A stretch of DNA of 64,000 nt from F22 sp963678855 (GTDB lineage: Bacteria; Bacteroidota; Bacteroidia; Bacteroidales; Bacteroidaceae), in the NCBI GenBank assembly GCA_963678855.1, contig OY787448.1, forward strand, positions 2,844,855 to 2,908,854, given 5' to 3'. Both the position numbers and the translations under genes were made by a program. The notes beneath the pieces were generated by a model. That model did no database searches, was not told the origin of the DNA, and saw only the letters and a program-made list of their open reading frames with translations. Shown piece by piece: positions 19,004-27,969 of this stretch (the stretch's first letter is position 1; each line of letters begins with the position of its first letter).

Positions 19004-19067
19004 CTAGGTTTTTTGTATATTTACGGCATTTAAATAATTTAATGCCGTAAATATATGAAAAACCTAG
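19004..19067 (+). promoter_or_regulatory. 27-bp hairpin enclosing the GH20 start codon
   Basis: Bases 19004-19030 pair with 19041-19067 without interruption (two GU wobbles, opposite the start codon), leaving a 10-base loop. The ATG at 19055-19057 lies within the right arm, so in RNA both the start codon and the ribosome-binding region would be buried. Alternatively the inner perfect 14-base palindrome (19017-19030 and 19041-19054) may be a DNA operator, as it overlaps a TATATTTA -7-like box at 19016-19023. Confidence 0.65.
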
Positions 19068-21010
19068 TTCCTTTTAAAGGACTTTGCTTAGGAATGATCT
19101 CGGTTGGAGCATCTTTGGTAGTGCCTGTTGCGGCACAAGAATCGCACGTGTCAGATGTACACTACGAGGCGCTAATTCCTGCACCTAAAGAATTGAATGT
19201 TGTAAAATCTAAAGGGTTTACACTGAGTCTGCCACTTGATATTATTGTAGTGGATACTGGAGCTGATGCCGAGCAGCTTGAAGTGCTGAAGAAGAATGCT
19301 ATTATGCTGGGTGAGTATCTTGCCCAAGCTATGGATGGCAAGCGTGCAGATATGCAGACTTATGAGGCATCTTGGGGCAAGGTCCTTACTGCTCCTAATG
19401 CTGACTTAGGTGTGATACTTCGATTAGATAAAGCAATTAAAAACAAAGAGGGATACACATTGAAAGTGCGGCAAAATCAAATTGTTATTTCTGGATCGAC
19501 ACCAGCTGGGGTGTTCTATGGCATACAAATGCTCCGTAAAGCAGTCTATACTGCAGGTCAAACTCATTTTGATAAGGCAGCTTTGTCAATGATGGATCCA
19601 TATCATCATACAAAAGATGTGTTTACTCCACTTCAGATGGATAAGGTTTATTTGGAATCTGTCGATATCGAAGATGCACCTCGTTTTGGTTATCGTGGGT
19701 TTATGTTAGATCTTGTTCGTCATTTTATGCCTTTCGAAGATATTAAGAAGGTTATTGATTTATGTGCACTGCACCAGTTGAATCGTCTACATTTGCATCT
19801 TACTGATGATCAAGGGTGGAGGCTTGAAATTAAGCGATATCCAAAATTGACTGAGATTGGTAGTCAACGTAAGGAGACTGTACTAGGCCGCAATACAGAT
19901 AAGTATGATGGTAAACCACACGGTGGATTTTTGACTCAAGAACAAGTGAAAGATTTGGTGCAATATGCGCAAGAACGGCATATTACTATTGTTCCAGAGA
20001 TTGATGTGCCAGGACACACTTTATCTCTTTTAGCTGCTTATCCTGAACTGGGTTGTACAGGTGGACCGTATGAGGTGGGTACGCGTTGGGGTGTGTTCCC
20101 TGATGTCTTGTGCGTAGGAAATCCGAAAACAATTCCATTTATTCAAGGAGTTTTGGATGAGGTGATGGATTTGTTTCCTTCTGAATATATACATATAGGT
20201 GGTGATGAGGCTGTTAAAACACGCTGGGAAACTTGTCCAAAATGCCAACAGCTGATTCGTCGTTTGTGGCTTAAAGATAAACCAGAGAATCCTGCTGAAC
20301 ACCAGTTGCAAGCACACTTCATCGTGCAAATGGAGCAGTATCTAAACAAAAGAGGGCGTCGCCTAATTGGTTGGGATGAAATATTGGAAGGTCGCTTGGC
20401 GCCAAACGCAACTGTGATGTCGTGGCGTGGTGTTAAAGGTGGCGTTGCGGCAGCTAATATGGGACATGATGTGATTATGACTCCAGGGACACATATGTAC
20501 TTTGATCATTATCAAGGAGATCGTAAAACTGAACCATTGGCTATTGGTGGTATGAGTCCTGTATCCAAAGTCTATGAGTTCAATCCTATTGTGTCTGGTT
20601 TGGGTAAACATGAAGGAGGTGGAGAATCAGTGAATGTGACCAAGTCGCAGTTCTCTAGTATCTTAAAGCACAATATGTCAGACAAAAAATTAGTCGATAC
20701 ACGAGAGCAAGATTCTCATTATTTGCCTACTTCTGTAGAAATGATAGCTAAGAAGCCTACTGATCATGTGCTAGGGGCACAAGCAAACTTGTGGAGAGAG
20801 TACATTCCAACTACCGATTATGTTTACTATATGGTACTTCCTCGTATGGCTGCGTTAGCTGAGGTTGTATGGTGTGAAATGGGAAGGAAAAATTGGAATA
20901 GATTTGAGAAAGCTATGCCTTATGTATTGCGTATGTATGAGGATCTAGGTTACAACTTTGCTCCTCATGTACTCCAAAATGATGGCCAAACTGCAAAAAA
21001 AGAAAAATAA
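19055..21010 (+). CDS. GH20 beta-N-acetylhexosaminidase
   Basis: A 651-residue exported glycosidase that removes terminal N-acetylhexosamine from glycans such as host mucin or N-glycans. Signal peptide about 1-27 (ending VAAQ). A GH20b alpha/beta domain (about 35-165) precedes the GH20 TIM barrel, which carries the catalytic Asp-Glu pair D384-E385 in IHIGGDEAVKTRW, plus HLHLTDDQGWRLEI and GWDEILEG. The ATG at 19055 is preferred because it gives a proper charged signal-peptide start; the next ATG would remove it. The start codon is embedded in a long inverted repeat, which suggests translational or operator control. Confidence 0.94.
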   Translation: MKNLVPFKGLCLGMISVGASLVVPVAAQESHVSDVHYEALIPAPKELNVVKSKGFTLSLPLDIIVVDTGADAEQLEVLKKNAIMLGEYLAQAMDGKRADMQTYEASWGKVLTAPNADLGVILRLDKAIKNKEGYTLKVRQNQIVISGSTPAGVFYGIQMLRKAVYTAGQTHFDKAALSMMDPYHHTKDVFTPLQMDKVYLESVDIEDAPRFGYRGFMLDLVRHFMPFEDIKKVIDLCALHQLNRLHLHLTDDQGWRLEIKRYPKLTEIGSQRKETVLGRNTDKYDGKPHGGFLTQEQVKDLVQYAQERHITIVPEIDVPGHTLSLLAAYPELGCTGGPYEVGTRWGVFPDVLCVGNPKTIPFIQGVLDEVMDLFPSEYIHIGGDEAVKTRWETCPKCQQLIRRLWLKDKPENPAEHQLQAHFIVQMEQYLNKRGRRLIGWDEILEGRLAPNATVMSWRGVKGGVAAANMGHDVIMTPGTHMYFDHYQGDRKTEPLAIGGMSPVSKVYEFNPIVSGLGKHEGGGESVNVTKSQFSSILKHNMSDKKLVDTREQDSHYLPTSVEMIAKKPTDHVLGAQANLWREYIPTTDYVYYMVLPRMAALAEVVWCEMGRKNWNRFEKAMPYVLRMYEDLGYNFAPHVLQNDGQTAKKEK

Positions 21011-21124
21011 TCTGATCCACTGCGATAATACTTCACGTAATACTTGGTGGTCTCAAAAATAATGTGTTACTTTGCAAACTGTTTGGAAGAAGTTTTTTGT
21101 TAAAACGAAAAAATAAGGATTGAG

Positions 21125-21385
21125 ATGTCAAGAATTTGTCAGATTACCGGAAAGAAAGCCATGATTGGCAACAACGTTTCGCACTCAAAGAGAAGAACGA
21201 AACGTACGTTTGATGTGAACTTGTTTAAGAAGAAGTTCTTTTACGCTGAGCAAGACTGCTGGGTTAGTCTTAAGCTTAGTGCAGCAGGACTACGCCTAAT
21301 CAACAAAAAGGGACTTGATGCAGCTCTTAAAGAGGCGATTAGCAAGGGATACTGTGACTGGAAAACTATTAAAGTTATTGGGTAA
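21125..21385 (+). CDS. rpmB: 50S ribosomal protein bL28
   Basis: An 86-residue basic protein with the L28 N-terminus (MSRICQITGKKAMIGNNVSHS) and KRRTKRTF. It has CQITG where zinc-binding forms have CxxCG, so it is the zinc-independent (C-minus) type. First of three tightly spaced small translation genes (bL28, bL33, DUF4295), an order usual in Bacteroidales. Confidence 0.96.
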   Translation: MSRICQITGKKAMIGNNVSHSKRRTKRTFDVNLFKKKFFYAEQDCWVSLKLSAAGLRLINKKGLDAALKEAISKGYCDWKTIKVIG

Positions 21386-21407
21386 CAGCTAAAACTAAGA
21401 AACTATT

Positions 21408-21596
21408 ATGGCAAAAAAAGGTAAAGGTAATAGAGTACAGGTGATCCTTGAGTGCACAGAGCACAAGGAAAGTGGTATGCCTGGAACATCACGTTATATT
21501 ACTACGAAGAATCGTAAGAATACCACTGAGCGTATTGAGTTGAAGAAATACAACCCAATCCTCAAGAGAATGACAGTACATAAGGAAATCAAGTAA
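21408..21596 (+). CDS. rpmG: 50S ribosomal protein bL33
   Basis: A 62-residue basic protein with the L33 pattern RVQVILECTEHKE, ITTKNRKNT and LKKYNP. It retains a single Cys rather than the four of zinc-binding L33, so it is the zinc-free paralogue type. It lies 22 bases after rpmB and 12 before the DUF4295 gene, in one operon. Confidence 0.96.
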   Translation: MAKKGKGNRVQVILECTEHKESGMPGTSRYITTKNRKNTTERIELKKYNPILKRMTVHKEIK

Positions 21597-21608
21597 TAAT
21601 AAGTAACT

Positions 21609-21767
21609 ATGGCTAAGAAAGCAGTAGCAACACTACAGACCGGTAATAAGAGCGGTCGCTCATATACAAAGGTTGTTAAGATGGTGAAGTCTCCTAAGAC
21701 TGGCGCTTACATCTTTGATGAGCAAATGGTTCCTAACGAACAAGTAAAGGATTTCTTTAAGAAGTAA
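21609..21767 (+). CDS. DUF4295 small basic protein
   Basis: A 52-residue ORF starting MAKKAVATLQTG and ending VKDFFKK, with a clear resemblance to the DUF4295 family that sits after bL33 in Bacteroidetes. Lysine-rich composition and operon position suggest a ribosome-associated role, which is inferred. Starts 12 bases after the rpmG stop. Confidence 0.88.
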   Translation: MAKKAVATLQTGNKSGRSYTKVVKMVKSPKTGAYIFDEQMVPNEQVKDFFKK

Positions 21768-21836
21768 ACAATCCTTACTATCCTTTGGGTAGTAACAAGA
21801 TTTCTTCAAGAAGGTAATCACTTGTAAGATATAAAA

Positions 21837-21875
21837 AAGAGGGTGTGTCTCCAGTAGGAGATACATCCTCTTTTT
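21837..21875 (+). terminator. Terminator of the rpmB-rpmG-DUF4295 operon
   Basis: A 16-bp stem (21837-21852 with 21857-21872, two GT pairs) and a four-base loop, running into a T-tract that ends at 21875. Confidence 0.85.
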
Positions 21876-21940
21876 GCGGTTTCATGTGTTTTTGAATAAT
21901 ATTATTTTGTGTATATCCTTAGAGTCTGCCTATATTTCAC

Positions 21941-21948
21941 TATCTTTG
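21941..21948 (+). promoter_or_regulatory. ftsY -7 promoter box
   Basis: TATCTTTG, a perfect -7 match, about 100 bases before ftsY. No convincing -33 TTTG at 19-21 bases. Confidence 0.45.
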
Positions 21949-22046
21949 CCTAGTGATAGTCATTAATGCGTTTTTTGTACCTTCATATTATGGGCGAAAA
22001 GTGTGAGGGCTAGATATGCTGTAGCAAACAAAATCATTTATTATAT

Positions 22047-23003
22047 ATGGGAATATTCAGTTTCTTTTCCAAAGACAAGAAAAAAACACTTGACGACGGT
22101 TTGTCTAAAACTAAAGAGAGTGTGTTTGGTAAAATCGCTCGTGTCGTAGCGGGCAAGTCTACCGTTGACGACGATGTGTTGGATGACCTTGAAGAAGTGT
22201 TGATTACTTCTGACGTCGGTGTCGATACTACACTGAAAATTATTGAGCGTATCCAAGAAAGAGTAGCGCGCGATAAGTATGTGAGCACTTCTGAACTTCA
22301 GACTATGTTGCGTCAAGAAATCGAAGATTTACTTACAGAAAATAATACCGAAGACTTAAAAGGATTTGAAATCCCAGATACAATCTCTGGCCCTTACGTA
22401 TTGATGGTGGTTGGTGTCAATGGTGTTGGTAAAACTACAACTATTGGTAAGTTGGCCAATCAATTTGTGAAAGCGGGGAAGAAAGTGTATCTAGGTGCGG
22501 CAGATACATTTCGTGCGGCAGCTGTTGAGCAGCTTGTCGTTTGGGGTGAGCGTGTTGGTATTCCTGTTATTAAGCAGAAGATGGGAGCTGATCCAGCATC
22601 TGTAGCGTTTGATACATTGAAATCTGCAGTTGCCAACGATGCTGATATCGTGATTATTGATACAGCGGGTCGTTTGCATAACAAGGTGAATCTTATGAAT
22701 GAATTGTCTAAGATTAAAAATGTTATGCAGAAAGTTGTGCCAAATGCGCCACATGAAGTTATGTTGGTGTTGGATGGTTCTACTGGGCAAAATGCTTTTG
22801 AACAAGCAAAGCAATTCTCAGCGACAACGGAGGTGACTTCTTTGGCAATTACTAAACTTGATGGCACTGCCAAAGGTGGTGTTGTCATTGGTATTTCAGA
22901 TCAATTGAAGGTTCCAGTAAAGTATATTGGTCTAGGTGAAGGTATTGACGATTTACAGTTGTTTAATCGCCAAGATTTTGTGGCTTCTCTATTTGGAGAG
23001 TAG
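22047..23003 (+). CDS. ftsY: Signal recognition particle receptor FtsY
   Basis: GTPase that docks SRP-ribosome complexes at the inner membrane for co-translational insertion. Residues 1-25 form a short basic A-domain remnant, followed by the N domain (about 25-105) and the G domain. Motifs: P-loop VGVNGVGKTTTIGKL, DTFRAAA, DTAGRLHN, TKLDGTAKGG and GLGEGIDDL. At 318 residues it lacks the long acidic N-terminus of the E. coli protein, which is usual in Bacteroidetes. rimO follows closely, so the two are probably co-transcribed. Confidence 0.97.
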   Translation: MGIFSFFSKDKKKTLDDGLSKTKESVFGKIARVVAGKSTVDDDVLDDLEEVLITSDVGVDTTLKIIERIQERVARDKYVSTSELQTMLRQEIEDLLTENNTEDLKGFEIPDTISGPYVLMVVGVNGVGKTTTIGKLANQFVKAGKKVYLGAADTFRAAAVEQLVVWGERVGIPVIKQKMGADPASVAFDTLKSAVANDADIVIIDTAGRLHNKVNLMNELSKIKNVMQKVVPNAPHEVMLVLDGSTGQNAFEQAKQFSATTEVTSLAITKLDGTAKGGVVIGISDQLKVPVKYIGLGEGIDDLQLFNRQDFVASLFGE

Positions 23004-23070
23004 GACTTGAAGGAGATGGATGCTAACGTCCAATATTGCTTCTTTGAGATTAAGTGTTAGAAATAAAGGA

Positions 23071-24369
23071 ATGAAGAAAGTAGATATAATCAGTCTTGGT
23101 TGCTCTAAGAATCTGGTCGATTCAGAGCAGTTGATGCGTCAATTTGAGTTGGCAGGATACACCATGCGTCACGATCCAGAATCGGTAGACGCTGATGTGG
23201 TTGTAGTGAATACGTGCGGTTTTATTGGTGATGCAAAGGAAGAGTCTATCAATATGATTCTTGAGCTCTGCGAAGCTAAAGAGCTTGGACAAGTTGAAAA
23301 AGTTTATGTGATGGGCTGTTTGTCAGAACGTTATCTTGCTGACTTGGAAGGCGAGCTTCCAGAAGTAGATAAGTTTTACGGCAAATTTAATTGGAAAGAA
23401 CTAATTACCGATCTAGGTGAGACATACCAAGAGGGGGCTGCTGATGAACGTGTGTTGACTACGCCTAATCATTATGCCTATATCAAAATATCAGAGGGCT
23501 GTGATCGCCATTGCGCTTACTGTGCTATTCCCATTATTACTGGCCGTCATAAATCGCGTCCAATAGAAGATATTGAGAATGAGGTCAAATATCTTGTTGC
23601 GCAAGGTGTGAAGGAATTTCAAATTATTGCACAGGAATTGACTTACTATGGTGTCGATATTTATAAAAAACAAAAGCTTGCCGAGCTGATTGATAGATTG
23701 GCTCAAATAGAAGGTGTTGAGTGGTTGCGTTTGCATTACGCATATCCAGCTCACTTTCCCTTGGATGTGTTGGATGTAATGGCCAAGCATGACAATATTT
23801 GTAATTATATGGATATTGCGCTGCAGCATATTAGCGACAATCAGCTGACATTAATGCGTCGTAATGTGACAAAGAAACAAACGCTAGATTTGATTGCCGA
23901 AATGCGTCGTCGAGTACCTGGTATTTTTATTCGTACGACTCTATTGGTTGGGTTTCCAGGAGAAACAGATCAAGATTTTGAAGAACTGAAGGAATTTGTT
24001 GAAACTATCCGCTTTGAGCGTTTAGGCGCTTTTGCGTATAGTCATGAAGAAGGAACTTATGCTGCTGAGCATTATGAAGATGATGTGCCAGAGGATGTGA
24101 AACAAGCTCGACTTGATGAAATTATGGCTATCCAGCAAAATATTGCTGTTGATGTAAGTGATAGTATGGTTGATAAGGTTGTGCGTGTTGTTATTGATCG
24201 TCAAGAAGGCCCATACTATGTGGCGCGCACTCAATATGATTCGCCTGAGGTAGATCCTGAAGTGTTAATAACAGTAGATGAGGAAAATCCTTTAGAAATA
24301 GGCCATTTCTACACTGTGCATATTGATGATGCAGATGTCTTTGAGCTGTATGCATCTGTGATAGAGTAG
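23071..24369 (+). CDS. rimO: Ribosomal protein uS12 methylthiotransferase RimO
   Basis: Radical-SAM enzyme that adds a methylthio group to an aspartate of ribosomal protein S12. The N-terminal MTTase domain has three cluster cysteines (SLGCSKN, NTCGF, GCLSER). The radical-SAM domain has CDRHCAYC and the C-terminus is a TRAM-like domain. I place the start at 23071 (432 residues) because an AAAGGA sequence precedes it and the family begins MKKV(D)IxSLGCSKN; the reading frame stays open upstream to 23020. It lies 67 bases after ftsY. Confidence 0.95.
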   Translation: MKKVDIISLGCSKNLVDSEQLMRQFELAGYTMRHDPESVDADVVVVNTCGFIGDAKEESINMILELCEAKELGQVEKVYVMGCLSERYLADLEGELPEVDKFYGKFNWKELITDLGETYQEGAADERVLTTPNHYAYIKISEGCDRHCAYCAIPIITGRHKSRPIEDIENEVKYLVAQGVKEFQIIAQELTYYGVDIYKKQKLAELIDRLAQIEGVEWLRLHYAYPAHFPLDVLDVMAKHDNICNYMDIALQHISDNQLTLMRRNVTKKQTLDLIAEMRRRVPGIFIRTTLLVGFPGETDQDFEELKEFVETIRFERLGAFAYSHEEGTYAAEHYEDDVPEDVKQARLDEIMAIQQNIAVDVSDSMVDKVVRVVIDRQEGPYYVARTQYDSPEVDPEVLITVDEENPLEIGHFYTVHIDDADVFELYASVIE

Positions 24370-24400
24370 TAGTAAAACTCTAATAAGATACAATCAGATA

Positions 24401-25873
24401 ATGAATACCGAGAAAAAAACAACTTTTAATTCCGAGGATAATATGCAGAAAAAGTCTGCTGACTTACAAGAAGGAGTTGCGCGTTCTGTGACACAAAATG
24501 AGTTGCAGGAAAATGGTGCTATCTCTGTGGACGATCAAGAGGAAAGAGTTGAAAACACAAGCGGGCAATTATCTGTAGATGAAATTATAGCACTGGAAAT
24601 ATCCCGTAATAGAGGGGCGCTTCGACGCACTGTGTCGCAGCGTGCCAAAGCGGGCATTCCTGTGGTTGGGCGTCAAGCACAAAGCAAAGGTACGCCTGTA
24701 TTGGAGAAATCACGTGGGTTGACTGAAGCGCAAATTAATCAGTTAGCTCGAGTGGGTGTCTCCATTTTGTTTTTAGTCATAGCTGTAGTCTTTGCGTGGT
24801 ATGTATTATTGCCAGAAGTTGAAAACTCTCCTGCAACTCCATATCAAGGTATGAAGGAAGAGGCTCGTAAAGAAAAATACCGTAAGCTTTTTGGTATTGA
24901 TCCTGAAGGTGAGGATGCTTCTCCAATACAGAAAGAGCAAGATCTTTTTGATAAGTCTATGACTATGGGGCAAGATGAGTCGGGTCTATTTCAAAAGAAT
25001 ACGGTACTTTCTGAACCTAGCGTTGGAAATGATGGTCTTGCGAACTCGAATGGTCTGGTTGTGATTCCTTCTGAAGAAGAGCTTGAAAATATGAGTGCAA
25101 GTGAAAAAAGACATTTTGTGAAGCGTGTTTTGAAACAAATGGAAGCTCAAGTAGAAGATATTCAACAGAGAGCATTAATCAAGTACTCTTCTGAAGTCTC
25201 AGTAAAATCAAAGACGGTGGCTGAGGGTGTTCCTGCAGATACTGTGAATGCAAGTTTCAACTCATGGGCTGACGAAGGTAAGGGAACGTATAAAGATTTA
25301 CTGCAATTACTAAACTTGAAGCATAAGCGTTTAGAAGCATCTAAAAAAGTTCAGGCTAGCTCTTTTGTAGAAGTCAGCAAGCAATCTGATAGCCAATTCT
25401 CTCAAACTACATCACCTTATAATCAGCTTGTTGTAGAAGAGGTTGTGCAAAACGTAGAGAAAAAGCGTGTAGCAACCGACTCTGTTGTTTTGATTACAAT
25501 GGAAGGAGAGGCTGAAAAAGTCTGTGCTGATTCTATAAAACAAAAAAGTATAGAAGCCGAGAAAGTTTTGGCAAGTGCTATTGCGCATGAGATGAAAATT
25601 ATTAAGGTAGATGTGCCCGAGTCTTTTGGAGAAATTCCTTATAAATATGCGAAGAATATTGAAGGTCTACTGACTACACATACGATTAAGCACGGAGAAA
25701 CCCTATCTTCGCTTAGTCGCTTGTATTACAATCATATCAAATATTCGTCATACATATATGTTTTTAATCGCGATGTTATAGTGAACAAAGATATTTTGCC
25801 AGTAGGCTTGAAGCTAGATATTCCACAGATTAAAGATGTGCAAGTTGCCGACGTGAAAAACCGAAATAAATAA
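24401..25873 (+). CDS. Single-pass membrane protein with C-terminal LysM domain
   Basis: A 490-residue protein: an acidic, polar cytoplasmic N-terminus (1-117), one transmembrane helix (about 118-137), a long low-complexity periplasmic region rich in Glu, Lys and Ser (about 140-420), and a C-terminal LysM motif (HTIKHGETLSSLSRLYYNH, about 430-475) expected to bind peptidoglycan. Begins 31 bases after rimO, so possibly the same operon. A role tying the inner membrane to the cell wall is inferred; no named family is recognised. Confidence 0.75.
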   Translation: MNTEKKTTFNSEDNMQKKSADLQEGVARSVTQNELQENGAISVDDQEERVENTSGQLSVDEIIALEISRNRGALRRTVSQRAKAGIPVVGRQAQSKGTPVLEKSRGLTEAQINQLARVGVSILFLVIAVVFAWYVLLPEVENSPATPYQGMKEEARKEKYRKLFGIDPEGEDASPIQKEQDLFDKSMTMGQDESGLFQKNTVLSEPSVGNDGLANSNGLVVIPSEEELENMSASEKRHFVKRVLKQMEAQVEDIQQRALIKYSSEVSVKSKTVAEGVPADTVNASFNSWADEGKGTYKDLLQLLNLKHKRLEASKKVQASSFVEVSKQSDSQFSQTTSPYNQLVVEEVVQNVEKKRVATDSVVLITMEGEAEKVCADSIKQKSIEAEKVLASAIAHEMKIIKVDVPESFGEIPYKYAKNIEGLLTTHTIKHGETLSSLSRLYYNHIKYSSYIYVFNRDVIVNKDILPVGLKLDIPQIKDVQVADVKNRNK

Positions 25874-26005
25874 AAATGAACTCATTTAATATATTTGAGT
25901 AATTAGTTTAGTAAAAAGTGATAATCAAACTCGTTTTATCGCATAAGAATCTCTTTTTTTAAGAAAAAAACGGCTGTCAAATTATTAGGTTTCTATGAAT
26001 TTTCC

Positions 26006-26013
26006 TATATTTG
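26006..26013 (+). promoter_or_regulatory. -7 promoter box of the Bat operon
   Basis: TATATTTG, a perfect -7 match, 80 bases before the MoxR gene and within the only sizeable gap (25874-26093) upstream of the operon. No clear -33 element. Confidence 0.5.
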
Positions 26014-26093
26014 TGGGGCTGTTGAAACACTTAGTTATCTTGAGTGTATTTTCAGTGTCAAATTGAAAAATATAAAGTAAAACTAGAAATACA

Positions 26094-27089
26094 ATGAGTA
26101 ATCCTATTGACATTCGCGCACTTAACGAGCGCATAGAGGCAGAAAGCGCCTTTATTACTGATCTTGTGACTGGTATGAATCAGACGATTGTAGGTCAAAA
26201 GCACCTAGTAGAGTCTTTGCTAATTGGACTCTTATCTGATGGACACATCCTTCTAGAAGGGCTTCCTGGTTTGGCCAAGACGTTGGCAATTAAGACCCTA
26301 GCGAGTTTGATTGAATCAGACTATAGTCGTGTTCAGTTTACTCCCGATTTGTTGCCAGCCGATGTGATCGGTACACAAGTATATAGTCAAAAAGACGAAG
26401 AGTTTAAAGTTAAGCAAGGTCCTATTTTTGCCAACTTCGTACTAGCTGATGAAATTAACCGTGCACCTGCAAAAGTACAGAGTGCATTGTTAGAGGCTAT
26501 GCAAGAACGCCAAGTGACTCTTGGTCCATCAACATTTACTCTTCCAGCACCTTTCCTTGTGTTGGCTACACAAAACCCTATTGAACAAGAAGGTACATAC
26601 CCACTTCCTGAAGCGCAAGTAGACCGTTTCATGTTGAAAGTCCTTATCGACTATCCTCAGCACGAAGAAGAGAAGTTGATTATTCGTCAAAATATCACGG
26701 GAGCTAAGTTTGATGTGAAGCCTATCATGAAGGCAGAGCAAATCGTCAAAGCGCGTGAGATTGTCCGTCAAGTGTATATCGATGAGAAGATCGAACGTTA
26801 TATCGTAGATATCGTGTTTGCAACACGTTTTCCAGAAAAGTATGGTTTGAAAGAATTGTCAAGCATGATTGGCTTCGGTGGTTCACCACGTGCAAGTATC
26901 AATCTAGCACTTGCTGCACGTAGTTATGCGTTTATTAAGCGACGTGGCTATGTGATTCCAGAAGACGTACGAGCTGTAGCTCATGATGTACTACGTCACC
27001 GTATTGGTTTGACATATGAAGCAGAAGCGATGGATATGACAGCCGACCAAATTGTTAGTCAAATTCTTGATCACGTAGAGGTACCTTAA
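26094..27089 (+). CDS. MoxR-family AAA+ ATPase
   Basis: A 331-residue AAA+ chaperone-like ATPase with Walker A LEGLPGLAKT, Walker B VLADEINRAP, sensor 1 LATQNPIEQEGTYPLPEAQ and the arginine-containing sensor 2 region GSPRASINLALAAR. MoxR proteins work with von Willebrand factor A partners to mature or assemble complexes. Here the partners are downstream: the DUF58 gene begins 4 bases after the stop and three further VWA/Bat proteins follow. First gene of the operon. Confidence 0.93.
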   Translation: MSNPIDIRALNERIEAESAFITDLVTGMNQTIVGQKHLVESLLIGLLSDGHILLEGLPGLAKTLAIKTLASLIESDYSRVQFTPDLLPADVIGTQVYSQKDEEFKVKQGPIFANFVLADEINRAPAKVQSALLEAMQERQVTLGPSTFTLPAPFLVLATQNPIEQEGTYPLPEAQVDRFMLKVLIDYPQHEEEKLIIRQNITGAKFDVKPIMKAEQIVKAREIVRQVYIDEKIERYIVDIVFATRFPEKYGLKELSSMIGFGGSPRASINLALAARSYAFIKRRGYVIPEDVRAVAHDVLRHRIGLTYEAEAMDMTADQIVSQILDHVEVP

Positions 27090-27093
27090 TTAT

Positions 27094-27969
27094 ATGGAGA
27101 CCACAGAACTATTACAAAAGGTGCGCCGCATTGAAATTAAGGCGCGAGGTCTCAGCAATAATATTTTTGCGGGACAGTACCACTCAGCCTTCAAAGGCCG
27201 AGGTATGTCCTTTGCCGAAGTACGTGAATATCAGTATGGAGATGACATCCGTGATATTGATTGGAATGTAACAGCACGTAGCGGCAAACCATATATCAAA
27301 GTTTTTGAAGAAGAACGTGAATTGACAGTAATGCTTCTTGTCGACGTATCTGGTAGCCAAGATTTCGGTACTACTCACCAGATGAAGCGTGACATGATTG
27401 TTGAGATGGCGGCAACTATTGCCTTTTCAGCTATTCAAAATAACGATAAGATTGGTGTGGTTTTCTTTTCAGATAAAGTTGAGAAGTTTATCCCACCTAA
27501 GAAAGGGAAGAAGCATATCTTATATATTATTCGTGAGTTGATAAACTTTCAACCTGAAAGTCATGGTACCGATATCAGTGTACCGTTACAGCATCTAACT
27601 CATGCCATCAAACGTCGGTGTACAGCATTTATGCTTAGTGACTTCATTGATGACCATGACTATGATTCGGCACTTACTATTGCCAATCGTAAACACGATA
27701 TTGTAGCCTTACATGTCTACGATAAACGTGGTGCCGAACTTCCAGATGTGGGTCTATTGCGTGTGCATGACCCAGAAACCAAGCGTGATCGTTGGGTCGA
27801 TACAGGAAGTCGTCGTGTACGTGATGCTTATAGTCAACATTGGAATGTGCAAAATCAACGTCGTGAACAGTTATTTAAAAAGAGCAATGTAGATAGTGTC
27901 TCTGTGCAAACAGGAGAAGACTTTGTTGCTGCTCTTATGCAATTATTTCATAAAAGAAGTCGCTCATGA
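27094..27969 (+). CDS. DUF58 protein with VWA-like fold
   Basis: A 291-residue cytoplasmic protein. The N-terminal DUF58 signature reads GRGMSFAEVREYQYGDDIRD followed by IDWNVTARSG, then a VWA-like domain with the metal-ion site LLVDVSGSQDFG. It is the usual immediate partner of MoxR ATPases. Its stop codon overlaps the next start (ATGA at 27966-27969), implying translational coupling. Confidence 0.92.
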   Translation: METTELLQKVRRIEIKARGLSNNIFAGQYHSAFKGRGMSFAEVREYQYGDDIRDIDWNVTARSGKPYIKVFEEERELTVMLLVDVSGSQDFGTTHQMKRDMIVEMAATIAFSAIQNNDKIGVVFFSDKVEKFIPPKKGKKHILYIIRELINFQPESHGTDISVPLQHLTHAIKRRCTAFMLSDFIDDHDYDSALTIANRKHDIVALHVYDKRGAELPDVGLLRVHDPETKRDRWVDTGSRRVRDAYSQHWNVQNQRREQLFKKSNVDSVSVQTGEDFVAALMQLFHKRSRS

